Assembly (NCBI GenBank): GCA_033239005.1
Contig: BSQZ01000052.1
Span: 509,001-573,000, forward strand
DNA length: 64,000 bases
Origin: Lamellibrachia satsuma
Lineage: Eukaryota > Annelida > Polychaeta > Sabellida > Siboglinidae
Direction: 5' to 3'
Position 1 is the first letter of the stretch; each line of letters starts with the position of its first letter. Made by a program: the position numbers and the translations under genes. The notes beneath the pieces are model-generated. The model had not been told where the DNA came from. It worked only from the letters and a program-made list of their open reading frames with translations, and searched no databases. This document shows, piece after piece, positions 61,967 to 64,000 of this stretch.

Positions 61967-62584
61967 CTGAAACAAATATTGATCACCTGTAAATGTTTTT
62001 TCGAACAGCTGGATGGATGCTGAAACTACAGAATATATTAACTTTTATAAAAAGAAATCTTACTGACATCTAGCGAGTTATTGAAAACTACTGACATTCA
62101 GGTTTATCCACTGAAAACTCCAACTTCAGATAGTATTACCCCAGCACTCGCAACATTCTATTAACTGACTAGTCTGTATTTGTCATATGTGTTTTGGAAT
62201 CGGATGGTCCTATGTTAGTTACAACATTGTGTCATGACAGGTATACCGACGAATGGTTCGGCCAAGTCACTTTAGCCAATGTCACAGAAATTAGCATCAA
62301 TAGTGGATCCAGCTACAGTCGGTTCGTCCCACGTTAGTACTAGTAGTGGTTGCATCAACTGTTGAATTCTAAAACAGTTTCATTCGTTTGTGATAAGTTT
62401 AGTCGCTTCGGTTTGTTCGGTTTGTTCAGCGAAACCATTGACGGACACAAATCACGGTTCACGAAAACGGTGGGTTTGGTCCATGTACCAAACCTGTCGT
62501 ACACAGAAACATATCATTTACACTTACAAATAATGAGCATTTGTAAGGCTAGAAATAAGCCTTCTATAGTTTGCCCATATCTTA
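61967..62584. other. PPP1R7: Upstream region of PPP1R7, first exon unresolved
   Basis: It should contain, or lie close to, the first PPP1R7 exon. Candidate minus-strand ATGs near 62365 and 62443 start short frames (MQPLLVL, MVSLNKPNKPK), but neither ends at a donor of the needed phase. The sequence has CpGs (ACGAATGGTTCGGCC, GGTTCGTCCCACG). Confidence 0.35.
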
Positions 62585-64000
62585 ACCCAGTTTTTATCTA
62601 TTCTGTTTTTTTAAATGTTAGTAGAGGGTGATAAAATATCATTGGACAAGGAATTCCATACATCCACCACCATTTGACTGAAAAATTGACGTCTGCATAG
62701 CTACATACATTGTGGTTTGTTTAATTTTTTACTGTGGCCTCTGTGGTTATTTAGATTAATGTTAAAAAACTGATCTGGGTTTATGTTCTCTTTCCCAGTT
62801 AACTTAAAAGTTTCAATTAAATCTCCTCGTAATCTCCGTTCTTCAAGTCTATAAAGTTTTAGTTGTGTTAATCTTTCCTCATATGTAAATTCCTTTAATC
62901 CTATTACCAGTTTTGTTGCCCTGCGTTGTACTTTCTCAAGCATTAAAATATATTTTGCATAATAAGGTGCCTGTATGCAATATTCTAGATGTGGTCTAAT
63001 ATATGTATTATAAACAATGTTGAACATTTCTCTGTCAAAGTGAATAAACACTCTCTTAACAGAACGCAAAACCACCATAGCTTGTTGGGTTGCTGCAACA
63101 ACTTGTTTCTCCCATTTCAAATTATTTGAAATCCAAACACCTAGATCCTTCTCTTGAACTGTTTCTGCTAAAATGACATTATTACTTTCGGTTGTCATGG
63201 TGTACTCAAATGTTGGATTGTCTTTGCCTATATGCATCCTTTTACATTTACTAGTGTTGAACGTTAGGCACCATCTATTACTCCACTCACTTAACTTATC
63301 TAAATCAGCCTGTAAAATTTCACAGTCAGGTTTGTTTTTTAACGTTCTGAATATTTTGGTGTCGTAAGCAAATTTGTTACATTACTATTTACTGTCTCTG
63401 GCATATAATTTACATACATTAAAAAGAGAATAGGTCCCAATACTGATCCTTGTAGTACACCACTAATGACATCAAACCATTCAGAATATTCACTTCTTAC
63501 CATAATTCGCATTTTTCTCTGATAGAAAATCAGCTATCCATTCTAAACCTTTACTTCAAATTCCAGATAGTTTCTACAACCACTTTTACGAGACTTTGTC
63601 AAATGCTTTTTGAAAATCCAGTAGAATAACATCAACACTATGTCCCTGATCCACATCTTCTGTCCAACTTTCAAATGTTTCTAACAAATTTGTTAGGCAA
63701 GAACGACCCTTTGTAAAACCATGTTGGCTTGGCATATTTAAATTGTTTTCTAATAAATGTTTTAACATTGCATCCTTCACACAAGATTCCATCAGTTTAC
63801 TGGCTAGACATAGTAGACGAGAAGTTAAACTCACTGGTTTATAATTACCAGCCATAGACCGGGATCCCTTCTTATAAATTGGAGAAATGTTTGCTAATTT
63901 CCAATCTAATGGTACTACACCATTAGACAATGATTCCGTGAATATTAGAAACAACGGTTTAGCTAGTTTCAGCACAAACCTTCAATATCTTTGTATGTAT
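62585..64000 (-). mobile_element. LINE copy C, CR1-like, broken, continuing past the window end
   Basis: The minus strand encodes reverse transcriptase: FTESLSNGVVPLDWKLANIS, KKGSRSMAGNYKPVSLTS, SQHGFTKGRSCLTNLLE and VILLDFQKAFDKVS; then, after frameshifts, QEKDLGVWISNNLKWEKQV, RPHLEYCIQAPYYAK, RRATKLVIGLKEFTYEERL and RLRGDLIETFKL. After a stop at 62701, FFSQMVVDVWNSL is the usual C-terminal end. It is a different subfamily from copies A and B. Several frames are needed, so it is inactive. Confidence 0.9.

Overview
The window is nuclear DNA from an intron-rich animal, probably a marine invertebrate. Protein-coding exons are short, mostly bounded by GT-AG introns, and match conserved metazoan genes. 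Introns and intergenic DNA are AT-rich and crowded with LINEs, DNA transposons, SINE-like pieces and minisatellites. I cannot place the species; nothing looks vertebrate. No prokaryotic operon, CRISPR array, rRNA or functional tRNA gene was seen.

Layout. (1) 334-11100, plus: 3' part of anillin (ANLN), ending in the anillin homology region and PH domain. (2) 13441-22456, minus: complete TCAIM (nine exons, 487 codons by consistent splice phases), convergent with ANLN. (3) 24350-31606, minus: an unassigned small gene of at least 232 codons whose composition suggests a ciliary or sperm-axoneme protein. One intron holds a CR1-like LINE that itself carries a P-element-like transposon and a second, truncated LINE. 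(4) 32.9-39.5 kb: gene-free and transposon-rich, with a dispersed repeat split by a piggyBac-like insertion, an exon of an unnamed transposon-associated protein, and a LINE fragment. (5) 39514-51586, plus: complete GMP synthase (GMPS, 17 exons, 681 codons). (6) 55566-61966, minus: PPP1R7/SDS22, complete except for its first coding exon, convergent with GMPS. (7) 62.6-64 kb, minus: another CR1-like LINE running off the window.

The host genes are unrelated housekeeping or cell-biology genes (cytokinesis scaffold, mitochondrial protein, purine synthesis, PP1 regulator) and do not form one pathway. I found no convincing undescribed multi-gene system. The most interesting structure is at the DNA level: several minisatellites start at, or include, a splice site, so that copies of a donor or acceptor are arrayed inside introns (ANLN 7009, GMPS 41556, PPP1R7 55764 and 58522, and more weakly TCAIM 17939). 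Next are the datable nested insertions: P-like and L2-like elements inside a LINE, and a piggyBac-like element inside a repeat whose empty site survives in a second copy 3 kb away. All assignments come from reading motifs, phases and repeats by eye; no database search was run.
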